Source: Hyphomicrobiales bacterium (GTDB lineage Bacteria > Pseudomonadota > Alphaproteobacteria > Rhizobiales > JAJFHB01). From it: DNA of 6,052 bases. Position 1 is the first letter of the stretch; every line of letters starts with the position of its first letter. Of this stretch, positions 6,030-6,052 are shown one piece after another. Under the pieces are notes generated by a model. That model saw only the letters and a list, made by a program, of their open reading frames with translations. It made no database searches and was not told the DNA's origin. The position numbers and the translations under genes are program-made. Location: assembly GCA_021775795.1 (NCBI GenBank), contig JAJFHB010000599.1:1-6052 (forward strand). Direction: 5' to 3'.

Positions 6030-6052
6030 CGCCCGACCGATCTGGCTTTCCC

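Overview
The window reads as ordinary alphaproteobacterial chromosome, most likely from the order Hyphomicrobiales (Rhizobiales). The pointers are the fused cyclase/TolB-like/TPR protein, a lineage-typical RpiA (TDGGH rather than TDNGN near the C-terminus, GVVEHGLF motif), moderately high GC and densely packed genes. The organism assignment is inferred from protein style; no marker gene settles it.

Layout. Positions 1-1140 are read on the minus strand: the start of a TPR-like protein that runs off the left edge, a tRNA-Val(CAC) gene, and gph (HAD-family phosphoglycolate phosphatase). A 246-bp gap follows, with no feature I can support strongly. On the plus strand comes a short DUF3291 protein whose N-terminus looks damaged or unusually initiated. 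It converges, 18 bp away, on a minus-strand class III nucleotidyl cyclase with a TolB-like domain and a TPR tail. A 270-bp divergent intergenic region containing several short dyads separates the cyclase from a plus-strand pair, gabD (succinate-semialdehyde dehydrogenase) and rpiA (ribose-5-phosphate isomerase A). These two are only 2 bp apart and are probably co-transcribed. The last 23 bases hold nothing recognisable.

How the genes work together. gph (2-phosphoglycolate salvage) and rpiA (pentose phosphate pathway) are central-metabolism housekeeping genes that I recall as close neighbours in several Rhizobiales. Here they lie about 4.2 kb apart on opposite strands, with the DUF3291, cyclase and gabD genes between them. 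gabD feeds 4-aminobutyrate-derived succinate semialdehyde into the TCA cycle. The cyclase presumably makes cAMP in the cytoplasm, with the TolB-like and TPR parts acting in regulation or partner binding. No shared pathway links the cyclase to gabD beyond the common divergent control region.

I found no CRISPR array, insertion sequence, phage gene or toxin-antitoxin pair. The points most worth a second look are the in-frame stop in the DUF3291 leader, the dyad cluster between cyclase and gabD, and the separated gph/rpiA arrangement. I see no convincing evidence for a new biological system.
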